A DNA stretch of 64,000 nt from Pseudomonas indica NBRC 103045 (GCF_002091635.1 NZ_BDAC01000020.1:54297-118296); one strand, 5' to 3'. Counted from the first letter of the stretch, positions 34,106 to 43,451 are shown. Made by a program: numbers and translations. The notes: generated by a model from the letters alone, not told the origin.

Positions 34106-34564
34106 CAACACACTGGCCCAGGCCAGTAACAGACACAGCACCACGATGATGGTCAGTGGCTTGCGTAGGGCCGGATACCAGCGCGGCGCCAAGCCAATGG
34201 ACACGGCATGGACATCCGCCAGGTAGAGTCCGACGAAGGCCACCAGGAACACCGGCAGGGCCAGCGCCACCGGTAAGCCGCTGGCCACCGCGGCCCAGCC
34301 GAGCATCGGCGGGATGACCGATAGCCCGAGCTGTATCCGGGCATGCTCGTCGGTTTCCCTGGCACGCATCGCCAGCCCCCAGTGGATCGCCCCCATGAAG
34401 GCCAGGGTCACGGCCGAGTAATCCAACAAGGCAGCCATCACCATCGGCCGCCAGCCGACCGGAATCACCCAGATGCCGAGGGCGCCGCTGACGAAGGGGA
34501 TCAACCCGGCATAGCCGAGCAGGAGGGCCAGTTGGTGGGGATCTTTGGCTTCGAATGGATGCAT
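34091..34564 (-). CDS. DUF3429 family membrane protein
   Basis: A 157-residue inner-membrane protein with four or five hydrophobic segments: LALLLGYAGLIPFVSGALGIWVI, AALLDYSAVTLAFMGAIHWGLAM, MLGWAAVASGLPVALALPVFLVAFVGLYLAD, and PLTIIVVLCLLLAWASVLL. The GYAGLIPF and YSAVTLAFMGAIHWG blocks are typical of DUF3429. Function unknown. AGGAG lies 6 bases ahead of the ATG at 34564. Confidence 0.87.
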   Translation of the reverse strand: MHPFEAKDPHQLALLLGYAGLIPFVSGALGIWVIPVGWRPMVMAALLDYSAVTLAFMGAIHWGLAMRARETDEHARIQLGLSVIPPMLGWAAVASGLPVALALPVFLVAFVGLYLADVHAVSIGLAPRWYPALRKPLTIIVVLCLLLAWASVLLPGD

Positions 34565-34704
34565 TGCGAACTCCTGAACCATCTAGTCCGCAGGTTAGCA
34601 GGCGCGGTGGTATCCGCCCATGCGCCGAAAGGTGTGTTTCAGTGGAAACATGACTTTGGAGCGCTACGCGGGGTGACGGCCCAAGTTTCGCCTAGGACGC
34701 CAAT

Positions 34705-34856
34705 GGGCGAATGAATTCGCCCCTACGCACGGTCCGCTTGCAGGCGAAGCCTCTCCGCGGTTCCATTTCGCGAGCAGAGCTCGCTCCTACAAGTGCCCGG
34801 ACCTCCGCGAAGGCCTGCGACGTGCCGAATCGTAGGAGCCAGCTCTGCTGGCGAAG
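34705..34856. repeat. Cluster of three REP palindromes
   Basis: GGGCGAATGAATTCGCCCC (34705-34726), TTCGCGAGCAGAGCTCGCTCC (34767-34790) and GTAGGAGCCAGCTCTGCTGG (34832-34856) occupy the gap between divergent and convergent neighbours. No gene is supported in 34565-34918. Confidence 0.85.
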
Positions 34857-34918
34857 CCAGGTCACGCCTCATCCGTGATCAAAACCCTTACAAAGGCAAC
34901 ACCCCCATGGATGGCCCC

Positions 34919-36184
34919 TCAAAGCAACTGATGCTTGTGCAACAACCGATAGAACGTCGGCCGGGATATCCCCAGCATGCGCGCGGCTAGGCTGAGGTTG
35001 TTGCTGTAGCGGGTCAGCGCATCGCAGAGGGCCTGGTATTCCGCGCGCCGCTTGTAGTCTTCCAGGGTGCCGAGCAGGCCGATGCCAGGCAGGCCGCCCT
35101 CCAGGCCGAGGTCGTTGGCCTCGATGGTGTCGTCGGCCAGGGCGAAGCCGCGGCGTACCCGCGTGGCCAGTTCGCGCACATTGCCCGGCCAGTGGTAGCG
35201 GGCCATGGCAGCCAGTGCCCGATCGCTGAACGTCGGCGGATGCCGTCCGCTGTCCGCCCCGTAGAGCGCCAGGAAATGCGTGGCGAGCAAGGCGATGTCG
35301 CCCTGACGCTTGCGCAAGGGTGCGATGTCGACCGTCTGCTGCCCCAGCCAGCCGAACAGCCCGGCATCGAACCGACCCTGGGTCACGGCCTCGTGCAGGC
35401 TGCTCCGCGTCGTCGCCAGGATACGGACATCGGCCCGCCCGCGGCGCGGCATGCTCAGCCGCTCGAACAGGGCCTGCTGGACGGCCAAAGGCATCGCGCC
35501 GATGTCGTCGAGCAGCAGCGTTCCACTCCGGGCGGCGAAGAGCCGGCCCTGGTCGTCACCGCTACCGAACAGGATCTGGTCCAGGCGCTCTTGCGGGAAG
35601 GCCGCGCAATCGACCACCACGAAAGGTCCACCCACCCGGCGGGAGTGGCGATGCAGGACACGGGCGGCCAATGTCTTGCCGGTGCCGCTCTCGCCCTGGA
35701 TCAGCACCGGTACATCGCCCGGTCCGAGCTTGGCGAGCTGCTTGCGCAAGCCACGCAATGCCCGGCTATGGCCGATCAGTTCCTGCTCGTGCAGGCGGCT
35801 GAGCCCTCGTAACCGGACCAGGCTCATGGCATGGCCCAGGCTCTGCTGGAACAGCAGCGGATCGCCCGGCAGGGCATAGCCGTCGAAGAACCATTCGCCA
35901 ATGAAGTCGTTGACGCCGGGGGCCGGCAGCAACTCGGGATCGAACACCGTCATCCATTCCGTGCCGCTCTGGCTGATCAGCGCCCTGATGCTGCCCAGGT
36001 GGGAAAGGTGCTCCGGGCGCAGGCAGAGCAGGCCGATTTCGTAGCCCGCCGTAGGCGCCGAATCCAGCTCGCAGCGCTCGATGCCCCAGGCACAAGCGCC
36101 CAGTGCTTCCAGCAGCGGCTCGCACTCATCGTCCGGATCGACTACCAGTACGCGTCGAGAGGTAGGGGTTACTGCTTCCAACAT
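34919..36184 (-). CDS. NtrC/VpsR-like regulator lacking the sigma-54 GAFTGA loop
   Basis: A 421-residue regulator. The N-terminal 125 residues resemble the VpsR receiver-like domain (RRVLVVDPDDE, FIGEWFFDGYALPGDPLLFQQSLGHAMSLVRLR). The AAA+ domain (about 132-365) has Walker A GESGTGKT (164-171), Walker B TLLLDDIGAMP and HWPGNVREL. Where GAFTGA should stand the text runs LFGSGDDQGRLFAARSG, so the sigma-54 contact loop is deleted. The C-terminal Fis-type HTH is NNLSLAARMLGISRPTFYRLL. VpsR also lacks GAFTGA and works with sigma-70, so this protein probably does the same. AAGGA is 6 bases ahead of the ATG at 36184. Confidence 0.88.
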   Translation of the reverse strand: MLEAVTPTSRRVLVVDPDDECEPLLEALGACAWGIERCELDSAPTAGYEIGLLCLRPEHLSHLGSIRALISQSGTEWMTVFDPELLPAPGVNDFIGEWFFDGYALPGDPLLFQQSLGHAMSLVRLRGLSRLHEQELIGHSRALRGLRKQLAKLGPGDVPVLIQGESGTGKTLAARVLHRHSRRVGGPFVVVDCAAFPQERLDQILFGSGDDQGRLFAARSGTLLLDDIGAMPLAVQQALFERLSMPRRGRADVRILATTRSSLHEAVTQGRFDAGLFGWLGQQTVDIAPLRKRQGDIALLATHFLALYGADSGRHPPTFSDRALAAMARYHWPGNVRELATRVRRGFALADDTIEANDLGLEGGLPGIGLLGTLEDYKRRAEYQALCDALTRYSNNLSLAARMLGISRPTFYRLLHKHQLL

Positions 36185-36289
36185 GCTCCATCCTTGACGC
36201 CATTTTTTTGAAACTTTCAATAAAAACAAACGCTTGGCGTGGCTGGATGTAACACTAGCAATATTTTTGACGCGTTATGAATCAATTCG

Positions 36290-37807
36290 CTATAGGGTCA
36301 ATGCCGTTTGGTTCTCGGACCAGGGCTGCCCCTGGCGCTTGAGTTCCAGGCGGCGGACGAACTCCATCAGGATGATGGCGTAGAGTTCGTCCTGCAGGTG
36401 GGCGTCTTCGATGCCGGCATCGACGTTGGGGTTGTCGTTCACTTCGATGACCACCACCTTGCCATTTGCCTGCTTGAGGTCGACGCCGTAGAGGCCGTCG
36501 CCGATCAGGTTGGCGGTTTCCACGGCCAGCTCGATCACCTCCGGCGGCACCTGTTCCACCGGCAGCGTGGTGAAGTCCCCGCTGGACTCCTCAGCATCTG
36601 GGCTATGGTCGTAGATCTGCCAGTGCCCCTTGGACATAAAGTACTTGCAGGCGAAGATCGGCTTGCGGTTGAGAATGCCGATGCGCCAGTCGTACTCGGT
36701 GTAGAAGAACTCCTGGGCCAGCAGCAATACCGAATGCTCGAACAGCTCTTCGCTGACCTTGAGCAAGGCGGCCTGGTCCTCCACCTTGATCACCCCGCGC
36801 GAAAAGCTGCCATCGGGAATCTTCAGCACCAGAGGGAAGCCCAGGCGCTCACCGACGCGTTCCAGCTCCAGCGGGCGGTCCTTATAGAGAATCTCGGTCG
36901 CCGGCATCCCCAGCTTGTGTGCCCGCAACAGGTCAGTGAGATAGACCTTGTTGGTGCAGCGCAGGATCGATGCGGGGTCGTCGATCACCACCAGCCCTTC
37001 GCTTTCCGCCTTCTTGGCGAAACGGTAGGTATGATCGCCGACACTGGTGGTTTCGCGGATGAACAGCGCGTCGTATTCGGCCAGGCGGGCATAGTCCTTC
37101 TTCTCGATCAGGTCGACTTCGATGCCCAGGCGTTTGCCGACGCGGATGAAGTTCTTCAGGGCCTTGGTGTTGGAAGGCGGCAGCTCTTCCTCGGGGTTGT
37201 GCAGGATCGCCAGATCGAAACGCACCAGGCGCCGCGACCGGGGTTTGCGCCAGATCTTCCGGCTGAAGTTGTCCAGCGCATTGGCGAACAGGTCCTCTTG
37301 GTCCTCGCGCAGCTTGTGCAAGGCGCCCGGTTTGATTCCGGTGATGTGCCAACTGTCGTTGCGGCGGAACTCCACCAGCAGCAGCGGACAGGGGAAGGCC
37401 TCGAACAACTGTCGCGCCAGTTCCTGCAGCGGCTCGATGTCGGTGCGGCCGAAATAGAGCGTCAGGGTGAAGCCGTCGGTGCTGCCGAACGGGTGATCGG
37501 CCAGAGCCTTGTCCAACGTCCGGTCCAGATCCTCCAGGGCCAGGCTGTAAAGCGCCTTGCGCGCCAGTTCGCTGATGGTGCGTACCGAGGGGATGACCCG
37601 GTGACCGCGCGCCTCGGCCAGCAGCGAGCAGTAGTAACCGTGGCCGAGGTACTTGTAGTTGCGGCACAGGTTGATCACCTGCACACGCTTGCCGCTATCG
37701 TCTTCGTTGGGTTGCTCCAGGTATTCCTGGACGGTGATGACATCTTCGCTGGGGTAATAGGAGGTCCAGTCCTCTTTGCGTTCGACGACGATGGCCAGTC
37801 TGCTCAC
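36290..37807 (-). CDS. RimK-like ATP-grasp protein with RLAN domain
   Basis: A 505-residue ATP-grasp ligase. The N-terminal RLAN domain (about 1-155) begins SRLAIVVERKEDWTSYYPSEDVIT and has NLCRNYKYLGHGYYCSLLAEARGHRV. The ATP-grasp core has KIPDGSFSRGVIKVED, LLAQEFFYTEYDWRIGILNRKP, LYGVDLKQANGKVVVIEVNDNPNVDAG. These enzymes join a carboxylate to an amine; RimK adds Glu to ribosomal protein S6. The GTG at 37807 fits the family start; an ATG at 37855 would add 16 residues. It diverges from a GNAT/C39-peptidase gene, its usual partner, which suggests a peptide-making or tagging pathway. Confidence 0.88.
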   Translation of the reverse strand: MSRLAIVVERKEDWTSYYPSEDVITVQEYLEQPNEDDSGKRVQVINLCRNYKYLGHGYYCSLLAEARGHRVIPSVRTISELARKALYSLALEDLDRTLDKALADHPFGSTDGFTLTLYFGRTDIEPLQELARQLFEAFPCPLLLVEFRRNDSWHITGIKPGALHKLREDQEDLFANALDNFSRKIWRKPRSRRLVRFDLAILHNPEEELPPSNTKALKNFIRVGKRLGIEVDLIEKKDYARLAEYDALFIRETTSVGDHTYRFAKKAESEGLVVIDDPASILRCTNKVYLTDLLRAHKLGMPATEILYKDRPLELERVGERLGFPLVLKIPDGSFSRGVIKVEDQAALLKVSEELFEHSVLLLAQEFFYTEYDWRIGILNRKPIFACKYFMSKGHWQIYDHSPDAEESSGDFTTLPVEQVPPEVIELAVETANLIGDGLYGVDLKQANGKVVVIEVNDNPNVDAGIEDAHLQDELYAIILMEFVRRLELKRQGQPWSENQTALTL

Positions 37808-37951
37808 GATGTTTTCCCACTCCCCGCAGGCACGCCTGCCGTCCACCTCAATCATAGTGCGGCCTTGCTGAGTCGGCCCTCAGCGCCAATACTCGGCCTT
37901 AGGGTCGATCGACATGGCCCGTCCTTTCCGGATGCAGGTGCAGTCCCGTCC

Positions 37952-39079
37952 ATGAAACTCGATTTGCGCCCCGCCACCAGCGAGGATCTGTCCGCATTGG
38001 TGGAGTTGGAAAACCGCTGCTTTGAAATAGACCGACTGTCACGGCGAAATTTCCAATGGATGATCAACCGCGCCCACGCCAGCCTCATCGTCGCGGAAGG
38101 CGATGCCGGGGTGCTCGGCTACGCCCTGGTGTTGTTCCACCAGGGCACGTCGCTGGCGCGGCTCTACTCCATCGCCGCCGATCCCCGTGCGCGCGGCATC
38201 GGACTCGGCCAGCGCCTGCTGGATGCCGCCGAGAACGCCGCCCGCGAACACGATTGCGCCTATCTGCGACTCGAGGTGCGGCCGGACAACCGTACTGCCA
38301 TCGCCCTCTACGAGCGCAACGGTTACCGTCCCTTCGCCACGGTCAGCGATTACTACGAGGATCACAGCGAAGCCCTGCGCTTCGAGAAACGCATCCACCA
38401 GCTCAGCGCGAGCAGGCGGCGGCTCGCACCCTTTTACCGGCAAACCACCGAGTTCACCTGCGGCCCGGCCTGCCTGATGATGGCCATGGCGGCGCTCGAC
38501 TCCAGCTATCGGATGACACGCCGTGACGAATTGCGCCTCTGGCGCGAGGCCACCACCATCTATATGACTGCCGGACACGGCGGCTGCAGCCCGCACGGCC
38601 TTGCCCTGGCCGCCTGGCGACGGGGCTTCCGGGTCGGCCTGCAAGTGAATGTGAGAGGGCCGCTGTTCCTCGACGGCGTACGCAGCGAGGAGAAACGCGC
38701 GGTGATGCGGGTGGTACACGAGGACTTCTGCTCCGAGCTGGAGCAAAGCGGCGTCGAGGACCTGCGCGGCGGTCCGCTGGACATCCCCGCCCTCCTCGCC
38801 GCCGGCGGCAAGCCGCTGGTCTTGATCAGCAGCTACCGCCTGACCCGCTCGAAAGCCCCGCATTGGATTCTGGTCACGGATTGCGACGAGGATTTCATTT
38901 ATCTACATGACCCCGACGTCGACCACAGCCTGCACCGCCAACCCCTGGATTGCCAGCACGTGCCTGTCAGCCACGGGGAATTCGAAAAAATGAGCCGCTT
39001 CGGCCGCAGCAAACTGCGCGCGGCCGTCGTGCTCTACAAGGGCGAACAGGAGCGTGACCAATCGCCCACTAAGAAATAG
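37952..39079 (+). CDS. GNAT acetyltransferase fused to C39-like peptidase
   Basis: A 375-residue two-domain protein. Residues about 4-150 are a GNAT domain (LYSIAADPRARGIGLGQRLLDAAE, the acetyl-CoA loop, and RLEVRPDNRTAIALYERNGY). Residues about 165-370 are a papain-like C39-type peptidase: FYRQTTEFTCGPACLMMAM with the catalytic Cys, APHWILVTDCDEDFIYLHDPD with the catalytic His and Asp. Such fusions occur with RimK-like ATP-grasp genes, as here, 96-144 bases away on the other strand. The peptidase may process a peptide that the ligase makes and the GNAT domain acetylates. Substrate unknown. Confidence 0.9.
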   Translation: MKLDLRPATSEDLSALVELENRCFEIDRLSRRNFQWMINRAHASLIVAEGDAGVLGYALVLFHQGTSLARLYSIAADPRARGIGLGQRLLDAAENAAREHDCAYLRLEVRPDNRTAIALYERNGYRPFATVSDYYEDHSEALRFEKRIHQLSASRRRLAPFYRQTTEFTCGPACLMMAMAALDSSYRMTRRDELRLWREATTIYMTAGHGGCSPHGLALAAWRRGFRVGLQVNVRGPLFLDGVRSEEKRAVMRVVHEDFCSELEQSGVEDLRGGPLDIPALLAAGGKPLVLISSYRLTRSKAPHWILVTDCDEDFIYLHDPDVDHSLHRQPLDCQHVPVSHGEFEKMSRFGRSKLRAAVVLYKGEQERDQSPTKK

Positions 39080-39173
39080 AGATATGTCACACTGATAGCA
39101 TATTGCCAATCACTCTAAAGCTTGGCATAAACGTTCGCCATTGAATCCAAGAAGGCTACAAGGAAGTAATCTG

Positions 39174-41048
39174 ATGCGTATTCTTCGTCGCGCCCTTCTG
39201 TCGATCCTTCTGATCGCGCTGGCCGTGCTGGCCGTCGTGCTGTACTACGTCGCCAACCCCAATCTGCCCACCTACCAGCGCCCCGAGCAGCTTCACTATC
39301 TGGACCAGTGGAGCCCGCAAGCCCGTCAGACCTACTACTACACGCCCCAGGGCACCCAGGTGAAAGGCCTGCGCTACGAGTGGTTCACCGCGCTCGAACT
39401 GCCCTTCTCCCGCGAGCGCTTCGCTACCCCGGAATACCTGGCGCGTTTCGGCTTCCTGATCGATCCCCAGCAGAAGCCCAGCGAAATGAACCCCGGCAAC
39501 CTGCCGGTCGGTTTCGCCCGTCATCAGGATGACGAAACCGGGATCAATTACCTGGATGTCACCTGCTCGGCCTGCCATACCGGCGAGCTGCGCTACAACG
39601 GCCAGGCCGTGCGTATCGACGGCGGCTCCGCGCTGCACTCGCTGGCCTCCACCGTTCCGACCCTGCGCGGCGGCAGCTTCGGCCAGGCGCTGGGCATGAG
39701 CATGGCCTTCACCTACTACAACCCGCTGAAATTCAGGCGTTTCGCCGAGACGGTACTCGGCGATGAGTATCCCGAGGGCAAGGACCAGCTGCGCACCGAC
39801 TTCAAGGCCGTGCTGGACCGCCTGCTCGGCCAGGCCTGGAACGATACCCATCGGGGGCTCTACCCCACCGAGGAAGGCTTCGGCCGCACCGACGCCTTCG
39901 GCCGTATCGCCAATACCGTGTTCGGCGACGCCATCGATCCCGCCAACTATCGGGTGGCCAATGCACCGGTGAGCTACCCGCAGGTCTGGGATATCTGGAA
40001 ATTCGACTGGGTGCAGTGGAACGGTTCGGCCATGCAGCCGATGGCACGCAACATCGGCGAGGCCCTGGGTGTCGGGGCCCCTCTGCGTCTGTTCGAAGAG
40101 AACGGCCACACCCTACCGGTCGACCAGCGCTACCCGTCCGGGGTGCGTCTGAACGATCTCTACACCGTGGAAGAGACCCTCAAGCAGCTCAAGCCGCCGA
40201 CCTGGCCGGAAGAGGTGCTCGGCAAGGTCGATCTGCGCCTGGCCAGCCAGGGCCGTGCCCTGTTCACGGAAAACTGCGCCTATTGCCACGCTCCCGATCC
40301 CAAGCCGGTCGAGGAGCGCCTCGCGCCGAGCCGCGACCCGGAATGGAAGATGCGCATCGTGCCGACACGCATCGTCGGCACCGACCCGACCACCGCCGAC
40401 AACATCGCCGATCACCGTTTCGACATCCGCAAGCTGGGCTGGACCAAGGCCGAGCTGAGCAAGCTGGACGTCCATCTGTACGGCTCCAGCCTCGACGAAG
40501 TCGACTTCTCGAACATCTCCAGCGCCAAGGGCCTGGCCTATCTCACCGCCTACGTGGAAGACCGGGCCTACCGGGATGCCGGTATTTCCCCCGCGCGCCA
40601 GCAGGTCATGAACGGCTTCGGCATGGATATCGGCGTACAGGAAAAACGCGGCTACAAGGCGCGTCCCCTGCATGGCATCTGGGCAACGCCGCCATTCCTG
40701 CACAACGGCTCGGTGCCCAACCTGTTCCAGCTCCTCTCCCCGGTTTCCGAGCGCGCCAGCGAATTCTGGGTCGGCAGCTTCGAGTTCGATCCCAAGCAGG
40801 TGGGCTTCCGTACCGAGAAATTCGACGGCGGCTTCCTGTTCCGCACTTCGGTCACCGGCAATGGCAACGGCGGCCACGAATTCCGCGACGGCTGCCGCCA
40901 GGACGGGGTGATCGGACGCGCCTTGGCGCCCGAAGAGCGCTGGGCGCTGATCGAGTACCTCAAGGTGCTGGGTGACGAGCGCCTGGAGAATCAGTTGGAG
41001 TCGATCGAGCCGAAACCCTGGAGCCCGGGACCGAACTGCCCGGGCTGA
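39174..41048 (+). CDS. Di-haem c-type cytochrome, RoxA/fatty-acid dioxygenase-like
   Basis: A 624-residue envelope protein with an N-terminal membrane anchor (ILLIALAVLAVVLYYVA). Two haem c sites are present: CSACH (131-135) and CAYCH (368-372). Size and layout fit the group of long di-haem peroxidase-like proteins that includes rubber oxygenase RoxA and the P. aeruginosa 10S-dioxygenase and diol synthase, which act on oleic acid. It is longer than ordinary MauG/CcpA peroxidases. AAGGAAG lies 7 bases ahead of the ATG. A catalase-fold gene follows 52 bases later and may use a hydroperoxide that this protein makes. The substrate is inferred. Confidence 0.82.
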   Translation: MRILRRALLSILLIALAVLAVVLYYVANPNLPTYQRPEQLHYLDQWSPQARQTYYYTPQGTQVKGLRYEWFTALELPFSRERFATPEYLARFGFLIDPQQKPSEMNPGNLPVGFARHQDDETGINYLDVTCSACHTGELRYNGQAVRIDGGSALHSLASTVPTLRGGSFGQALGMSMAFTYYNPLKFRRFAETVLGDEYPEGKDQLRTDFKAVLDRLLGQAWNDTHRGLYPTEEGFGRTDAFGRIANTVFGDAIDPANYRVANAPVSYPQVWDIWKFDWVQWNGSAMQPMARNIGEALGVGAPLRLFEENGHTLPVDQRYPSGVRLNDLYTVEETLKQLKPPTWPEEVLGKVDLRLASQGRALFTENCAYCHAPDPKPVEERLAPSRDPEWKMRIVPTRIVGTDPTTADNIADHRFDIRKLGWTKAELSKLDVHLYGSSLDEVDFSNISSAKGLAYLTAYVEDRAYRDAGISPARQQVMNGFGMDIGVQEKRGYKARPLHGIWATPPFLHNGSVPNLFQLLSPVSERASEFWVGSFEFDPKQVGFRTEKFDGGFLFRTSVTGNGNGGHEFRDGCRQDGVIGRALAPEERWALIEYLKVLGDERLENQLESIEPKPWSPGPNCPG

Positions 41049-41100
41049 CCCACCCCATCAACCGATTCGACGGAACGATAACGACAAGAGGGATCGCCCC

Positions 41101-42249
41101 ATGCTCACACGCTTCTGGCTCTGGCTCGGCCGCCTGCTCGGCAAACTCTTGCTGGTCCTGCTGCTCGTCGGCCTGCTCGGCTGGGGAGTCGGCGAAGCCT
41201 ATTACAGTTGGAAATTCTCCGGCCCGGTGTCCGCCGAAGAACAGATTCCGCCGGGCGAAGCGGCCATGACCCGGGGCATCATCGAAGACGCCATCCGCAT
41301 CGTCGAACAGCACCGCGACAATACCCGCGTCCTGCGCGATGCCCATGCCAAGGCTCATGGCTGCGTCAAGGCCGAGGTCCGGGTGCTGGACAATCTCGAC
41401 CCGGATCTGCGCCACGGCGTACTGGCCGAACCCGGGAAGACCTGGCAGGCGTGGATGCGCCTGTCCAACGGCAACGCCTACCCGCAGTTCGACAACTTGC
41501 GCGACGCCCGCGGCATGGCCATCAAGCTGCTCGACGTACCCGGCGAGAAACTACTGCCGCTCTCCGCCCACGCCGGCGAACAGGACTTCGTGATGTTCAA
41601 CCATCCAGTGTTCTTCGTGCGCGACGTGGCCGAATACAAGCAGAACTTCGCCGCCCAGGCCGACGGCAAGAAGGTCCTGGCGTTCTTCCCCGGCTGGGAC
41701 CCGCGCACCTGGGAAATCCGCCACCTGATCATCGCCCTGAAGACCCTGGCACCGCCGCCGGACAGCCCGACCCTGGCGACCTACAACTCCATCGCCCCGT
41801 TCAAGCTCGGCCCGCACAACATCAAGTACCGTGTGGTTCCCGCACCGGAGAACTGCCCGGCCTATGAGCTGCCGAAGCAGAACACGGACTTGCCCAACTT
41901 CCTGCGCAACGCGCTCTACCAGCAACTCTCGCTGGACCGGGTGCCGGCCTGTTTCGCCCTCCAGATCCAGCGACAGAAGCCTGAGCACTACATGCCCATC
42001 GAAGACACCAGCGTGGAATGGGACGAAGCCCTTTCGCCCTTCGAGACCGTCGCCACCCTCCAGGTGCCGGCGCAGGACTTCGATAGCCGCGAGCAGAACC
42101 TGTTCTGCGACAATCTCTCGTTCAACCCCTGGCACGCCTTGCCGGAGCATCGCCCGATCGGGGGCATCAACCGCCTGCGCAAGGCGGTGTACCAGGCCGT
42201 CAGTGTCTATCGGCACCAGCGGAACCAAGCCATCCCCAACCCGCCGTGA
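41101..42249 (+). CDS. Membrane-anchored catalase-fold haem protein
   Basis: A 382-residue protein with an N-terminal anchor (LGKLLLVLLLVGLLGWGVGEAYY) and a small catalase-type domain: RDAHAKAHGCVKAEVRV with the distal His82, WMRLSNGNAYPQFDNLRDARGMAIKLLDV, QDFVMFNHPVFFVRD, and a C-terminal RKAVYQAVSVYRHQRN with the probable haem-ligand Tyr. It is shorter than catalases (about 480 residues) and lacks the wrapping and NADPH parts. Small relatives act on organic or fatty-acid hydroperoxides. It sits right behind the di-haem gene, so the two probably work in sequence in the periplasm. Confidence 0.85.
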   Translation: MLTRFWLWLGRLLGKLLLVLLLVGLLGWGVGEAYYSWKFSGPVSAEEQIPPGEAAMTRGIIEDAIRIVEQHRDNTRVLRDAHAKAHGCVKAEVRVLDNLDPDLRHGVLAEPGKTWQAWMRLSNGNAYPQFDNLRDARGMAIKLLDVPGEKLLPLSAHAGEQDFVMFNHPVFFVRDVAEYKQNFAAQADGKKVLAFFPGWDPRTWEIRHLIIALKTLAPPPDSPTLATYNSIAPFKLGPHNIKYRVVPAPENCPAYELPKQNTDLPNFLRNALYQQLSLDRVPACFALQIQRQKPEHYMPIEDTSVEWDEALSPFETVATLQVPAQDFDSREQNLFCDNLSFNPWHALPEHRPIGGINRLRKAVYQAVSVYRHQRNQAIPNPP

Positions 42250-42252
42250 ACC

Positions 42253-42284
42253 CCTGCTCGCTCCGCCTGAATGGAGCGAGCAGG
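42253..42284 (+). terminator. Perfect 12-bp stem-loop after the catalase-fold gene
   Basis: CCTGCTCGCTCC pairs with GGAGCGAGCAGG around an 8-base loop, 4 bases after the stop. No T-run follows. The rest of 42285-42603 shows nothing that I can name. Confidence 0.6.
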
Positions 42285-42603
42285 CGGTGCCCCTGGTCAG
42301 CTCGTTCAGCAAGCCGAGCGGCGGATTAGACGGTGCCGAAGCCTTCCAGCCCCAGGCACCTCGTAAACGGTCGTTTTACGCCACCATTTCGCCATACAGC
42401 CACAGCTTCCAGCCCATGCAGGCTGTGGCTTTAGGCCATCTTTCCGCCAAAAAAATTTCGTCAGAAAAGCGCGAAAAACGTCTCACGTAAAGCGGCACAA
42501 TGCTACAGTCACCCAAACCAGTGGTCAGGCTAGCTCCCTCTCCCTGAACATACTGGGCCGAGGAACCGCGGTCCTTTCTTTGCGTTGCCCATAGGACTGC
42601 CCG

Positions 42604-42861
42604 TTGAACAGACTCCCTTTCGCCAAAGCGCTCGAGTTGATGAAGCTTCATTTCCATCCGTTCGGATTCGAAGCTACCCTTGAAACCCCCACCAGCCTCC
42701 TCGTCCGCGTCTTCGATCTGACTACCGGCGACACCCTGCTGACCGTGACGGGCATTCGCTGCTCGACGACACCCAGCCTGGATGACGTGGAACGCATCAT
42801 CCGCACCGTCGAATCCGATCTCGAAGTCATTCTCGAAGACCGCTTCCCCCGCGCCATGTAA
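42604..42861 (+). CDS. DUF1652-like small protein
   Basis: An 85-residue protein matching DUF1652, a family nearly confined to Pseudomonas: ALELMKLHFHPFGFEATLE, then SLLVRVFDLTTGDTLLTVTGI and LDDVERIIRTVESDLE. The TTG at 42604 is taken as the start, with AGGA about 8 bases ahead; an ATG 12 codons in would remove part of the first conserved helix. Function unknown. Confidence 0.7.
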   Translation: MNRLPFAKALELMKLHFHPFGFEATLETPTSLLVRVFDLTTGDTLLTVTGIRCSTTPSLDDVERIIRTVESDLEVILEDRFPRAM

Positions 42862-43051
42862 GGCGGGCCGACCTGTTCCGCGCGCGGCCTCGTCGCGCGC
42901 TAACAGTTCGATCTTTCAGCAATACGACAAGCACGATTATTTTTGCGACGCCCTGTGACTTTGGGGTCAGGTCTCTCCATCCATATGCGTAACTGGCCGC
43001 CGATGACGGCGGCCCGTCCATGATTGGGCACACCTACGGAGAATCCGACCC

Positions 43052-43321
43052 ATGAACGCCCCGCTCCGTGTCAACGAAGCACTCTTGATTGCAGGCCGCG
43101 CTTTCCAACCGTTCCAGTGCGTGGCCTGGGCGCCGCAAGACGGCAACGGCGAACTCAACCTGAGCGTCATCGACCGCACCTGCAACCGCTTGCTGGGCCG
43201 CAACCGGATCTCCCGCAGCATCTATTCCGACCCGCAACGCCTGGCCGAAATCCTTCGGGAAGCCCGCCAGGAGCTGTGCCAGGAAGGCTTCAGCCTCGCT
43301 CCCTGGCAGATGCCCGAGTGA
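43052..43321 (+). CDS. Small conserved protein, paralogue of the gene at 43824
   Basis: An 89-residue soluble protein of unknown function. It shares with the protein at 43824 the frame A.xIA..AF.P..CV, SR..YSDP.RLA..L..AR, and G.SL.PW.MP. It has no membrane segment. GGAG lies 11 bases ahead of the ATG. A hairpin follows at 43344. Confidence 0.75.
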   Translation: MNAPLRVNEALLIAGRAFQPFQCVAWAPQDGNGELNLSVIDRTCNRLLGRNRISRSIYSDPQRLAEILREARQELCQEGFSLAPWQMPE

Positions 43322-43343
43322 AGCGTCTACGCTGACAGGAGAA

Positions 43344-43368
43344 AGGCCGGGGATTGGTCACCCGGCCT
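43344..43368 (+). terminator. Stem-loop after the small gene at 43052
   Basis: AGGCCGGG pairs with CCCGGCCT around a 9-base loop; no T-run follows. Confidence 0.5.
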
Positions 43369-43451
43369 GCTCTCGATGGCTCCACTTCGGCAATACCGAC
43401 CGATCCGTCCGATTCGGGGTCTATCGAAAAGACGCTGAAAAGGAGACCGTC

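Noticed and set aside
36308..37951. Extension of the GNAT/C39 frame by 548 codons upstream
   Set aside because: It runs antisense to the RimK-like gene; homology begins only at MKLDLRPATSEDL.
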